From the NCBI GenBank assembly GCA_001791465.1, contig MGER01000062.1, forward strand, positions 1-19,934: 19,934 bases of DNA. Direction: 5' to 3'. Made by a program: the position numbers and the translations under genes. Source of the DNA: Candidatus Uhrbacteria bacterium RIFCSPLOWO2_02_FULL_49_11 (GTDB lineage Bacteria > Patescibacteriota > Patescibacteriia > 2-02-FULL-49-11). Positions 1-7,440 of this stretch are shown in pieces (position 1 is the first letter of the stretch; each line of letters opens with the position of its first letter). Under the pieces are notes generated by a model. It did no database searches. It was given only the letters and a program-made list of their open reading frames with translations, and was not told the origin of the DNA.

Positions 1-51
1 ACCCTTAACGCCTTAGCACGGCGCCGCCTTCAACCACTCGGCCACGCCTCC
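1..51 (-). tRNA. tRNA-Ser (anticodon GCT), 5' part
   Basis: Read on the minus strand from position 51, the sequence gives a 7-nt acceptor strand (GGAGGCG), a D arm (GCCGAG...AAGGC) and an anticodon arm whose 5-bp stem (GCGCC/GGCGT) holds the loop GTGCTAA. The anticodon is GCT, which reads the serine AGC/AGT codons. The variable arm, T arm and acceptor 3' strand lie beyond the left edge, so the gene is cut by the window and not broken. The long variable arm expected of tRNA-Ser cannot be checked here. Confidence 0.9.
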
Positions 52-148
52 GTTCTCCCTAGATTTATGGCATGAAATCGCTCAATGCTGCTGACTCACA
101 CGCGAGCCTGGGTGCACTGTGCCTTCAGCACAGGGAAAGGATACGAAA

Positions 149-177
149 TTACCTCACAATAATCAAGCCCAGATAAT
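149..177 (+). promoter_or_regulatory. Possible sigma-70-type promoter for the small ORF
   Basis: TTACCT at 149-154 and GATAAT at 172-177 are separated by 17 bp. The -10 matches the consensus at five of six positions and the -35 is weaker. It lies about 30 bp upstream of a Shine-Dalgarno-like sequence and ATG. Such matches arise often by chance, so this stands mainly on its position. Confidence 0.25.
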
Positions 178-205
178 ACAACATCCAAGAGGGAGGCATA
201 AACTT

Positions 206-388
206 ATGAGTATGAGTAAAAATAATAATGAGATAGAAGGGTCTGGTAAGAGCATCGAGATGTACCTTCGAGTCTCCCTCACCGATCGCCACACGTTATC
301 TTCACACAAGATTGTGCACCAACACTCCAAGTTCGCAACCATGCAAGAGAACGCTACCATCCGCGTCACGTGTGGCGTTGGATGTTGA
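206..388 (+). CDS. Possible 60-aa protein of unknown function
   Basis: The ATG at 206 follows a purine-rich Shine-Dalgarno-like stretch (AGAGGGAGG, about 188-196) at normal spacing, unlike most genes in this window. The frame could be extended upstream to a GTG at 119, but that start has no ribosome-binding site. The predicted peptide is polar and basic, starts MSMSKNNNEIEG, and contains no transmembrane segment or motif I recognise. Its last residues include two cysteines (VTCGVGC). It lies between the tRNA-Ser and comF and is convergent with comF. The promoter-like and SD-like sites are the only support; the amino-acid composition is not persuasive, and a 68-aa frame also exists on the other strand. 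It may well not be a gene. Confidence 0.3.
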   Translation: MSMSKNNNEIEGSGKSIEMYLRVSLTDRHTLSSHKIVHQHSKFATMQENATIRVTCGVGC

Positions 389-420
389 TATACTGGGCAA
401 GTGTATTACAAAGTTAAGAA

Positions 421-1182
421 TTAATTGTTTCTATGCGCATGGTATGCCACCGCCAGTCCCCAGATAACAAGATGCGGCCATTGTTTCCGAAGGGCGGATG
501 CCGCGGCTTTGAGCGTCGCGCCGCTGGTGACCACGTCATCAACCAGAAACACGACCTGTTCCTGCAGAGCGGCCTCTGTCTGCGGTTCGAACGCGCCTTC
601 AAGGTTGAGGAGCCGCTGTGCGCGGTTTAATTTCACCTGATCCTTGGTTGCGCGCGTGCGGATAAGGAGCTCTTTTAGGGGAAGCGAAAGCTCATGCGAG
701 AGCGCTTTGCAGATCAAGCGCGCTTGGTTATAGCCGCGTTCCCTCTCGCGCTGAGGATGGAGAGGGACAGGGCAGAGGGCTGCGGAGACTGGGCGCTCTG
801 ATAAAGAGTAGTTTTCCGTGAGTGCGCGCGCAAGCAGGCGCGCACAGGGTATGGCCGCAGATTTCAATCCATGGTATTTCAATCCATAGAGCAAAAGTTC
901 CATGGTTTTATGGGAAAGATTGGCAGCCATTAGGCAGCCTTCTAACCCCAGATTTTTTTTGCATGGGATATGCGCGCTTCCCGCGGCGGTGGGACGCTGG
1001 CAGCGAGGACAGGGGATTGGGTGGAGCAGCGGAAGCGATGCGGTGCACCGCGCGCACAGCCACGCGCCCACGCTCCCGCATTGGAAGCATTCGCGGGGCG
1101 TGATGAGGTTGAGGAGCGTATTGGCGAGAGATTTGCTCGAAGCGGCGAAACGTTTCGCTGGAGCATGAAGGACAATCGCCAC
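421..1182 (-). CDS. comF: ComF family phosphoribosyltransferase-like protein
   Basis: A 253-aa protein with the two parts of the ComF family. An N-terminal zinc-ribbon region has paired cysteines (C32/C35, C43/C46, C58/C61, then C74). It is followed by a type I phosphoribosyltransferase fold with the PRPP-binding loop VFLVDDVVTSGATL near residues 211-224. The typical ComF segment PVPLHPQRERERGYNQA is at about 139-155. In naturally competent bacteria ComF acts in the cytoplasm during uptake of single-stranded DNA; its exact activity is not settled. The start is a GTG at 1180-1182 with no clear Shine-Dalgarno. The gene begins 11 bp after the clpC stop, so the two are probably co-transcribed. 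With the pilus locus starting about 3 kb away, a role in transformation is a reasonable inference. Confidence 0.92.
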   Translation of the reverse strand: MAIVLHAPAKRFAASSKSLANTLLNLITPRECFQCGSVGAWLCARCTASLPLLHPIPCPRCQRPTAAGSAHIPCKKNLGLEGCLMAANLSHKTMELLLYGLKYHGLKSAAIPCARLLARALTENYSLSERPVSAALCPVPLHPQRERERGYNQARLICKALSHELSLPLKELLIRTRATKDQVKLNRAQRLLNLEGAFEPQTEAALQEQVVFLVDDVVTSGATLKAAASALRKQWPHLVIWGLAVAYHAHRNN

Positions 1183-1193
1183 AAAAAAGAAGT

Positions 1194-3698
1194 TTATTTT
1201 TTTGAGTTTACAATCGCGATAGCGTCCTTTCGCACGCTTAGGCGGATCGCCGAGCCGGCGCGCGCCTTACTGTTCAGCAGGAGATCGGTGACAGGGTCTT
1301 CCACCTGCTGTCTCAAAACCCGCGAAATTTTTCTCGCGCCCTCGTTAGGACTTAGGGATTGCTTCGTGATGAGATCGGCTGCCTTTTTATCCCAGGTGAG
1401 CGTAATGGATTGTTTGGCGAGGCGCGCGTGGATTTGGCGGAGCTGCTGTTCAGCGATTGCCTTGAGCGCTGCGGCGCTCAAAGGGCGGAAGACCATGATG
1501 CGGTCGATGCGGTTTAAAAATTCGGCGCGGAACCGTTCATGCAGTTCGCCCAACACCCGCATTTTCGTTTCCTCATATGCGGTACCGCGTTTCGCATCTG
1601 CAGACGAGAACCCGAGCGAGGCGTTCGCGTTAAACAAAGAGAGCCCGATGTTCGAGGTCATGATGATAACGGTATTCCGGAAATTCACTCTTCGCCCGGT
1701 CGCATCGGCAAGAAAACCGTCATCAAGGATCGAGAGGAAGAGATTGAATATATCAGGGTGCGCTTTCTCTATTTCGTCAAGGAGAATGACTGAATAGGGC
1801 CTGCGCCTAACGAGTTCGGTGAGTTTTCCGCCCTCCCTATACCCTACGTAGCCTGCGGGCGCGCCGATGAGTTTGGAGATATTGAAGCTTTCGCTGAATT
1901 CCGACATGTCGAATCTTATGAACGCTTCCGGATCGCGGAACACCACTTCCGCGAGCACTTTCGCGGTTTCCGTCTTTCCTACCCCTGAAGGCCCGAGGAA
2001 GATGAATGAACCCAAAGGGCGTGTGTCGCCCGCAAGTCCCGCGCGCGAACGCCGGATAAAGCTTGCCACTTCATGGAGCGCTTCTTCCTGGCCGATGATC
2101 CGCTCATTAAGGAGCGTTTCCAGATTTAACAGGTGGCCCCGCTCTTCCTCTTCGATCCGTCCCAAGGGAATTCCGGTAATGTCGGCAAGCACATGGATAA
2201 TATCCTCTCGGGTCACGTTGCCGTAGCGCGTGGCGCTTGATTCGCGGGTTTGTTCATTTTTATGCAAATCAGCGATTGTAGAGGCAATGGCCCGTTCTTC
2301 TTCTTTTTTCTGGAGGGCAAGGGGAAAATTTTCTTTCTTCACCGCTTCCTCTTTTTCTTTCTTCACCGCTTCGTATGCCGATTCTTTCATGCGCAATTCG
2401 CGCAAATAAGGGCTTTCTGAGCCGCTTATGCGTTTCATGGCGGATGCTTCGTCCACCAGGTCGATTGCCTTGTCCGGAAGGCGTTTTTCAGGCAGATATT
2501 GCGCGGAGAGGTGCGCGGCCGCCGTTAACGCGTCGTCTTCGACGCTCACATGGTGATGCGTTTCGTAGGATACCTTCACCCCTTTGAGAATTTCCACGGT
2601 TTCATCGACCGAGGGCTCGCTTACCTGCACCGCCTGGAAGCGCCGCTCAAGGGCCGGATCGGTTTCAAGGTGCTGTTTGTACTCTTCATAGGTTGTCGCG
2701 CCGATGCAGCGTATTTCCCCTCGCGCGAGCGCGGGTTTCAGGATGTTTGCCGCATCGAGCGACCCGGAAGCCGATCCTGCGCCGATGATATTATGGATCT
2801 CGTCGATGAAAAGGATGATATTGGGATCGGCGCGCACTTCATCAAGCACTTGCTTAATGCGCGATTCAAACTCGCCGCGGTACATCGTGCCGGCGACCAG
2901 GAGGGTAAGGTCGAGGCTGTAAATGCGTTTGCGCAGGAGCGGATCAGGCACTGCCCCCTCCCAAATGCGCTTGGCGAGGCCTTCCACGATCGCGGTCTTC
3001 CCCACGCCGGGGTCGCCGAGGAGGATGGGATTATTTTTCGTCTTTCGGGAAAGGATTTGGATGATGCGGCTGATTTCTTTGGTCCTGCCTATGACGGGAT
3101 CCAGACGCACCTGCGCGGCAGCGGAGGTCAGCTCATTGGCGAAAAAATCCAATGCAGGCGTTTTTGTTCTCGACGAATGGGCGCGGGTTTCATCTTCTTC
3201 ATCTTCCATTTCATCGCGGGAGATTGCCTGGGTGAGACCAGGGAAGCGCGAGGTGGATCTCATGACGAGCGCGACGTGTTTCTTGAGCGCAGAGATGGTA
3301 ATCCGGTGGTCCTGGAGCGCGCGCTCGACCGAGGCGTCCCTGCCGTTAAGAAGCCCCAAGAGCAAATGTTCGGTGCCGATGTATTTGTGATGGTAGCGGG
3401 AAGCGGCTAGCACTGATTTTTTTATCACCGCTTTTACCGTATCAGTGATGGGAAGGGCAAAGACGGAACTTGGCGCGTTTTTTCCTCCCTCCTCTTCATG
3501 CGGCGGGAGGGACGGGGGAGGAAGGCCTGCTTTCCGCAGGATTTCGTGCGCGAGCGAGCCAGTTTCACTTACCAAGCCCCACAAGATGTGGATTGGCTCA
3601 ATAGAGGGTGCATGGGCATACATCGCAAAGCGGTAGGCATTGCCCACCACATGCTGATAGTGCGAGGTGAATTTATTGAGTATAGAGTCTTCTATCAT
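1194..3698 (-). CDS. clpC: ATP-dependent Clp protease ATP-binding subunit, ClpC/ClpA type
   Basis: An 834-aa AAA+ unfoldase with the full Hsp100 layout. It has an N-terminal Clp_N double repeat (about 5-145), then NBD1 with Walker A GDPGVGKTA (228-236) and Walker B ILFIDE (295-300). A short coiled middle domain (about 430-480) precedes NBD2, which has Walker A GPSGVGKTE (569-577) and Walker B VILLDE (637-642), and the C-terminal D2-small domain closes it. The tripeptide LGF at about 695-697, after TSNIG, matches the ClpP-docking loop, so it should feed proteins to ClpP and not act as a ClpB disaggregase. An acidic linker (EMEDEEDE, 163-170) separates the N domain from NBD1. The middle domain holds an 8-residue tandem duplication (EAVKKEKE/EAVKKENF). 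It is divergent from pilM and first in a two-gene unit with comF. No ClpP is in the window. Confidence 0.96.
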   Translation of the reverse strand: MIEDSILNKFTSHYQHVVGNAYRFAMYAHAPSIEPIHILWGLVSETGSLAHEILRKAGLPPPSLPPHEEEGGKNAPSSVFALPITDTVKAVIKKSVLAASRYHHKYIGTEHLLLGLLNGRDASVERALQDHRITISALKKHVALVMRSTSRFPGLTQAISRDEMEDEEDETRAHSSRTKTPALDFFANELTSAAAQVRLDPVIGRTKEISRIIQILSRKTKNNPILLGDPGVGKTAIVEGLAKRIWEGAVPDPLLRKRIYSLDLTLLVAGTMYRGEFESRIKQVLDEVRADPNIILFIDEIHNIIGAGSASGSLDAANILKPALARGEIRCIGATTYEEYKQHLETDPALERRFQAVQVSEPSVDETVEILKGVKVSYETHHHVSVEDDALTAAAHLSAQYLPEKRLPDKAIDLVDEASAMKRISGSESPYLRELRMKESAYEAVKKEKEEAVKKENFPLALQKKEEERAIASTIADLHKNEQTRESSATRYGNVTREDIIHVLADITGIPLGRIEEEERGHLLNLETLLNERIIGQEEALHEVASFIRRSRAGLAGDTRPLGSFIFLGPSGVGKTETAKVLAEVVFRDPEAFIRFDMSEFSESFNISKLIGAPAGYVGYREGGKLTELVRRRPYSVILLDEIEKAHPDIFNLFLSILDDGFLADATGRRVNFRNTVIIMTSNIGLSLFNANASLGFSSADAKRGTAYEETKMRVLGELHERFRAEFLNRIDRIMVFRPLSAAALKAIAEQQLRQIHARLAKQSITLTWDKKAADLITKQSLSPNEGARKISRVLRQQVEDPVTDLLLNSKARAGSAIRLSVRKDAIAIVNSKK

Positions 3699-3717
3699 AG
3701 GTCTTACATAGGTCTTA
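3696..3717 (-). repeat. Tandem 11-bp direct repeat at the clpC start
   Basis: On the minus strand TAAGACCTATG occurs twice in tandem; the second copy ends in the clpC start codon. The first copy puts ATG directly before TAA, giving a start-stop pair just upstream of the real start. No Shine-Dalgarno is present. Confidence 0.8.
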
Positions 3718-3744
3718 TTATGATGTTTTATTAAAATTAGTCAA
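3717..3744 (-). promoter_or_regulatory. Predicted clpC-comF promoter
   Basis: On the minus strand TTGACT (3744-3739) and CATAAT (3722-3717) are 16 bp apart, each matching the sigma-70 consensus at five of six positions. The predicted transcription start falls about 10-12 nt before the clpC ATG, so the 5' leader would be very short and leave no room for a normal Shine-Dalgarno. No CIRCE or CtsR operator was seen. Confidence 0.6.
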
Positions 3745-3856
3745 TCCCTAATAAATCAAGCGAAATATACATTTTTTGGCGTTTTGATAAAATTGATTCT
3801 CGCATGAAAGACAGATCTTAGATGGATAAAGCATTAAAATTATCAAAAATATCTTT

Positions 3857-3885
3857 TCGACATTTATTCAAATTTGTGCTATAAT
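3857..3885 (+). promoter_or_regulatory. Predicted pilus-locus promoter (pilM)
   Basis: TCGACA (3857-3862, five of six) and a perfect TATAAT (3880-3885) are 17 bp apart, and TG at 3877-3878 makes it an extended -10. It sits in the AT-rich divergent region and would give a leader of roughly 85 nt before pilM. The leader contains AGAGGAG (3957-3963), 15 nt from the ATG, which is longer than usual spacing. Confidence 0.75.
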
Positions 3886-3978
3886 TCGGTTACATAAATT
3901 TCTCAAAGGTAAAAGGCATATTTATTATATCTCCCAGGAGCTAGGGTGCGGTGCAAAGAGGAGATAATTATATAAAAT

Positions 3979-5109
3979 ATGGGGCTATTTGCGAACAATG
4001 AGCATTATTTGGGCGTAGACATCAGTTCTACAAACATAAAAGCGGTGGAATTGAGGAATGAACGCGGACGGGCTCGTTTAATCACCTACGGTTTCGTGGA
4101 ACAATCGACTGACCTTGTGAAAGCAAGTTCCGAGGAGATGAAGAAGCAAGTCATCAGCCTTCTCCAGGCGGTGCTTGAGAAAGCAAAGACCACTACGAAG
4201 AAAACAGTCGCCGCGCTCCCGAATTATTCAGTCTTCAGCTCCATCATGAGTTTGCCGCAGATGTCGCAGAAGGATCTCACCCAGGCGGTGCAGTGGGAAG
4301 CAAAGAAAATTGTGCCGCTTCCCATTGATGAGATGATCATTGATTGGAAAGTGTTGCCGGAGGGAAGCAGGCCTCCAGCGCCTCCTCCCTTTCAATCGCC
4401 TTCCGCGCCAAAGGCTTCCGTGCCGCCGGAAGGGGATGCAGCGCCTTCTCCAAGACTCGAGGAGAAACAAGGGAATGCCCGCATTTTGCTTACCGCCGCG
4501 CCGAAAAATTTGGTGGAACGTTATGTGGCGCTCTTTAAAGCGGCAGGTCTTGAGCTCACAGGGCTCGAGACGGAGTCATTTGCGCTAGAGCGATCGCTCG
4601 TGGGGAACGATCCCAACCCGATCATGATTGTCGATATTGGGGCGCTCACTTCGAACATTATTGTGGCAGAGAAGGGGATTCCTCTTCTTAACAGGAGTGT
4701 TGATGTGGGGGGCGCTTCCATTACCAAAATGATCGCCGGGAGCCTCGGGGTGGATACGATGCGCGCGGAACAGTTTAAACGTGATATCGGCTTTACGAGC
4801 CAAGGGGACGGCGGTATTTTGAAGACCATTGAGTCTAGCATCAATCCCATCATCAATGAACTGAAGTATTGTTTTGATCTTTATCGTTCCCAGGAAGGAA
4901 TAGGGCATGTTTCAAAGATTATCCTTACCGGTGGGTCGGCGTTTCTGCCGGGCTTGTCTGATTACCTTTCGCGCTTGCTCTCCATCAAGGTGTTCGTGGG
5001 CGATCCGTGGGCGCGCGTGATTTATCCGACGGAACTCCGCCCCGCGCTCGAAGAGCTCGGGCCGCGTTTTTCGGTCGCGATAGGACTGGCGATGAGGGAG
5101 ATATCGTGA
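3979..5109 (+). CDS. pilM: Type IV pilus assembly protein PilM
   Basis: A 376-aa actin-like ATPase of the PilM/FtsA superfamily. The N-terminal phosphate-1 motif YLGVDISSTNIKAVEL (about 10-25), the second phosphate motif IMIVDIGALTSNIIV (about 216-230) and the adenosine motif ILTGGSAFLPGL (about 314-325) are all visible. In characterised pili PilM is cytoplasmic and binds the N-terminal INLLP peptide of PilN, linking the alignment complex to the motor. A proline-rich insertion at about 130-165 (PPAPPPFQSP and onward) interrupts the region between the first and second halves; this is not in well-studied homologues and resembles the low-complexity part of PilN next door. The gene is first in the plus-strand locus and has its own strong promoter. 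Confidence 0.95.
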   Translation: MGLFANNEHYLGVDISSTNIKAVELRNERGRARLITYGFVEQSTDLVKASSEEMKKQVISLLQAVLEKAKTTTKKTVAALPNYSVFSSIMSLPQMSQKDLTQAVQWEAKKIVPLPIDEMIIDWKVLPEGSRPPAPPPFQSPSAPKASVPPEGDAAPSPRLEEKQGNARILLTAAPKNLVERYVALFKAAGLELTGLETESFALERSLVGNDPNPIMIVDIGALTSNIIVAEKGIPLLNRSVDVGGASITKMIAGSLGVDTMRAEQFKRDIGFTSQGDGGILKTIESSINPIINELKYCFDLYRSQEGIGHVSKIILTGGSAFLPGLSDYLSRLLSIKVFVGDPWARVIYPTELRPALEELGPRFSVAIGLAMREIS

Positions 5110-5225
5110 AATGTCAAATGTCAAAGTTCAAATGTCAAATGGAGGTCAAATTTCAAAATCAAAATTTGATATTGGAATTTTGGATTTTATTTGAACTTTG
5201 AACTTTGGATTTTGGTTTTTTCAAA
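5110..5225. repeat. AT-rich palindromic repeat between pilM and pilN
   Basis: The whole pilM-pilN gap consists of short, repeated units (TGTCAAA, AAAGTTCAAAT, AAAATC) on the left and their complements (ATTTGAACTTT, GGATTTTGG) on the right. An exact 11-bp inverted pair is at 5123-5133 and 5189-5199. It would fold into a long imperfect hairpin in the transcript. It resembles the repeats at 7441, 9405, 11155 and 16458 in design, though the units differ. Confidence 0.8.
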
Positions 5226-5231
5226 CTCCCC

Positions 5232-6344
5232 ATGTTCGACGACATTGATTTCTTATCTCCCCAATCGGAGAAAGGCAAGCCTCGGCGTCGTCTCCCTACG
5301 AAGCAGGAGATTGATTTAAAGTACCCGAACGCGCATAAATCTGCGCCATTCCTGCACACGCTCAAAGCGTTGTTTAAGGGTTTGCGCCGTCCTTCATTGA
5401 AAAAATCTCATCCAACCCCCGCGCCGCGCATTGCCCCTGAACCGGAAGAGCCTATCCGCAAAATAAAACTTCCGCCCCCTCCCCGCGCCCCGCGCCCCGC
5501 GCAGCCAAGCGCTCTCGCGATATTTGTCCATAAATTTTTTGTCCGGAAACCAAAACTGCCATTACCCCCTGCGCCGGCATTAAAACAAAAAGCGGAACAA
5601 AAACCTCCATCCCCGTCCGCTCCATCGCCTTCATCAACACCGCCAATAGTTCCTCTCCCCGCCCCTCTTGTGGCGTCTTCCCCGCTACTCCTTCGCCCTG
5701 AGCCGCAGTCTGCACCACCCTCCCCAAAAAATGCCCCGCTTTCGACACCGCTGGAGGAGAAAAAATCCACACTGGTAGACGTGAATTTCCTGCCTTCCCA
5801 TGGGCGGAAGAATATAAGCTTTGAAAATCTCGTGACTTTATTTATGGGGGCAGGCATGCTTATTGTTTTTGTGATGGGGGGCGTCACGGTATGGTACCGG
5901 TATCGCGCGAGCACACTTGAGCGCGATATCCACATGAAACTGCAGGAAATATCAGGCCTCGAGCGCGACCTTGGCATACGCACGGATGTTTTGAATCGCG
6001 CATTGGTATTCCATGAAAAAAGCAGAGCGGTGGGGGCATTGCTCAAAAAACACACACACTGGCTGAAACTACTCGCATTTATCGAACAACACACTTCTCA
6101 AGAATTATTTTATGATTCGTTTTCTGCAAGCCCCGACGGCACCGTAAATTTGAAGGCGCAAGCAAAGAGCTACACGGCAGTTGCCGAACAAGTGATCAGT
6201 TTCGCGCGCGTCCCGGAAATCACAAAAATAGTCGTGTCGCCCGTCGAAGCAAAGGACAAGAGTGAGGTTGGCGATAAGACGGTGATTGTTGATTTCGTCT
6301 TATCCGTTGATCCGAATATTATTTTACCCGCCTCGAAGCCCTAG
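5232..6344 (+). CDS. pilN: PilN-like pilus assembly protein with long proline-rich N-terminus
   Basis: A 370-aa protein if read from the ATG at 5232. An in-frame TTG at 5205 would add nine residues encoded by the palindromic repeat, so I prefer the ATG. The PilN core occupies the C-terminal half. It contains a cytoplasmic VDVNFLP motif (about 182-188), the equivalent of the INLLP peptide that PilM binds, then one membrane segment (about 200-222), a coiled stretch, and a ferredoxin-like periplasm-side domain. PilN alone is usually near 200 aa; here about 180 residues precede the core. They are rich in proline, alanine and lysine (PPPPRAPRPAQP and similar) and probably disordered. PilN pairs with PilO, encoded 12 bp downstream. 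Assignment rests on position, motif and topology. Confidence 0.85.
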   Translation: MFDDIDFLSPQSEKGKPRRRLPTKQEIDLKYPNAHKSAPFLHTLKALFKGLRRPSLKKSHPTPAPRIAPEPEEPIRKIKLPPPPRAPRPAQPSALAIFVHKFFVRKPKLPLPPAPALKQKAEQKPPSPSAPSPSSTPPIVPLPAPLVASSPLLLRPEPQSAPPSPKNAPLSTPLEEKKSTLVDVNFLPSHGRKNISFENLVTLFMGAGMLIVFVMGGVTVWYRYRASTLERDIHMKLQEISGLERDLGIRTDVLNRALVFHEKSRAVGALLKKHTHWLKLLAFIEQHTSQELFYDSFSASPDGTVNLKAQAKSYTAVAEQVISFARVPEITKIVVSPVEAKDKSEVGDKTVIVDFVLSVDPNIILPASKP

Positions 6345-6356
6345 TGCCATTATCAC

Positions 6357-6992
6357 ATGTCTAATCCGATAATCACTTCAGTCCCTTTAGATCGGTCAAC
6401 GCGCGCTTTTATTGAGAAGCATCTTTTAATCATTGGTACTGGCGCACTTATAGCGCTCGCGCTTTTAGGCTGGTTCCTTGCGGCGCGCCCCGCCCTCAGG
6501 GCGTATCAGCGCGTGAGCGAAACCTCTTTGTCGGATTTAGATCTCCGTATAGAAGAGCGGCGCAGCAGCCTAAAAAAAGCCCAGCGTATTGAGGAGCAAT
6601 TCTCGCAAATTACCCCTGAAGATTATGAAAAGTTGAGCGACGCGCTGCCACCCGAGCCCGGCGCTGCAGATCTTATACCCAATATAGAGTCTATCGTGAC
6701 CTTGAGCGGATTGACACTTGAATCCGTGTCAGTGGCGCAATCCTCTGACATCCAAGCGGTAGCGCCCCCGGATACTGCGGCGGTTTCCGCATTGCCCGTG
6801 AATGTCCATCCGCTCTCGGTGAGTTTTCGGGCGAAAGGCAGCAATTACCTTACCTTTAAGGAACTATTACATCGCATAGAAACAAATCTCCGACTTCTTG
6901 ATGTGCCGTCGATTTCGTTCAATCCGGAAGATGAGATGATACAAATGAGCGTGAGCGCGTATTATCAGCGTACTCCCGGTGTTCAGAAGTAG
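6357..6992 (+). CDS. pilO: PilO-like pilus assembly protein
   Basis: A 211-aa bitopic membrane protein with a short cytoplasmic N-terminus and one transmembrane helix (about 22-46, LLIIGTGALIALALLGWFLA). A coiled-coil segment follows (about 60-85), then a C-terminal domain with the PilO-like pattern (LSVSFRAKGSNYLTFKELLHRIETNLRLLDV). PilO normally forms heterodimers with PilN and joins the extracytoplasmic face of the motor to the rest of the machine. The family is poorly conserved in sequence, and here the call rests on topology, length and the place directly after pilN. The start ATG is 12 bp after the pilN stop and has no clear Shine-Dalgarno, suggesting coupled translation. Confidence 0.85.
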   Translation: MSNPIITSVPLDRSTRAFIEKHLLIIGTGALIALALLGWFLAARPALRAYQRVSETSLSDLDLRIEERRSSLKKAQRIEEQFSQITPEDYEKLSDALPPEPGAADLIPNIESIVTLSGLTLESVSVAQSSDIQAVAPPDTAAVSALPVNVHPLSVSFRAKGSNYLTFKELLHRIETNLRLLDVPSISFNPEDEMIQMSVSAYYQRTPGVQK

Positions 6993-7006
6993 AAATATTT
7001 TTTTGA

Positions 7007-7115
7007 GTATGCCCGCCTAAATTTTGTCACACCTTTCGCGGGCGACGGCCTTATACCATTGAAACGGAAAATTATGAAAAAATGCGCGGATTACGTGCAA
7101 AACTTAGGCGGGTAT
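7007..7115. repeat. 109-bp element with inverted ends, copy 1 (before the PilP-like gene)
   Basis: The left end GTATGCCCGCCTAAATTTTG is the near-complement of the right end CAAAACTTAGGCGGGTAT. A matching element of 108 bp lies at 11254-11361 before pilC with the same ends and a diverged but alignable interior. In both, the ATG of the following gene lies in or at the edge of the right inverted end. No ORF fits inside, so any movement would need an outside enzyme. Confidence 0.8.
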
Positions 7116-7440
7116 GTTAGTTGAACGGCAAGCATCACGGCGGAAACATATCACTATGTTGGCGGCGATCGTGTTCGTCAACAGCGTAGTGGGGTACCTG
7201 CTGTATCAAAATTTTTTTCACACCAAGAGCGCGCCCCGTGTGCAAGAAGCGCCCATCGTTTCCGCCACGCCTTCGAAAGTGAGCGCGGCGATCGCGGCCG
7301 TGGAGACGCTCGCGGGGAGCTTAGACCGCTCCGTCATAGAAAGCGAAGAGTACCGGTCGCTTCAGAAGTACGGAACCTGGCCGCTTGAGGAAGCCCGCAC
7401 CGGCAAGGTGAATCCATTTATCCCGGCGTTTGGACCATAG
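7114..7440 (+). CDS. Small bitopic membrane protein of the pilus locus, PilP-like position
   Basis: A 108-aa protein with a basic N-terminus (VERQASRRKH), one transmembrane helix (about 14-33) and an extracytoplasmic tail of about 70 residues. The tail ends GKVNPFIPAFGP. The NPF-P ending and the place straight after pilO recall PilP, the partner of PilN and PilO, or minor alignment-complex proteins. However, PilP is normally a lipoprotein and this protein has no lipobox cysteine. I therefore call it PilP-like by context only. Its ATG is inside the right end of the repeat element at 7007-7115, so the repeat shapes its translation start. Another possibility is a lineage-specific pilus component. 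Confidence 0.75.
   Translation: MLVERQASRRKHITMLAAIVFVNSVVGYLLYQNFFHTKSAPRVQEAPIVSATPSKVSAAIAAVETLAGSLDRSVIESEEYRSLQKYGTWPLEEARTGKVNPFIPAFGP

Larger units (their letters stand above)
52..420. other. Intergenic stretch with one possible small gene
   Basis: This gap separates the leftward tRNA-Ser from the 3' end of comF. Apart from the candidate small gene at 206-388 and its possible promoter, I see no RNA gene, strong hairpin or repeat. No convincing tRNA promoter was found just upstream of the tRNA start. Confidence 0.5.

Noticed and set aside
970..1797. Long plus-strand open frame of 275 codons opposite comF and clpC
   Set aside because: It lies antisense to two strongly supported genes, has low-complexity Arg/Ala-rich sequence and no motif. 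The other plus-strand frames over clpC are likewise shadows.
3900..3978. pilM leader considered as a cyclic-di-GMP riboswitch
   Set aside because: No class I or II consensus or matching helices can be seen; only a distant Shine-Dalgarno-like AGAGGAG is present.
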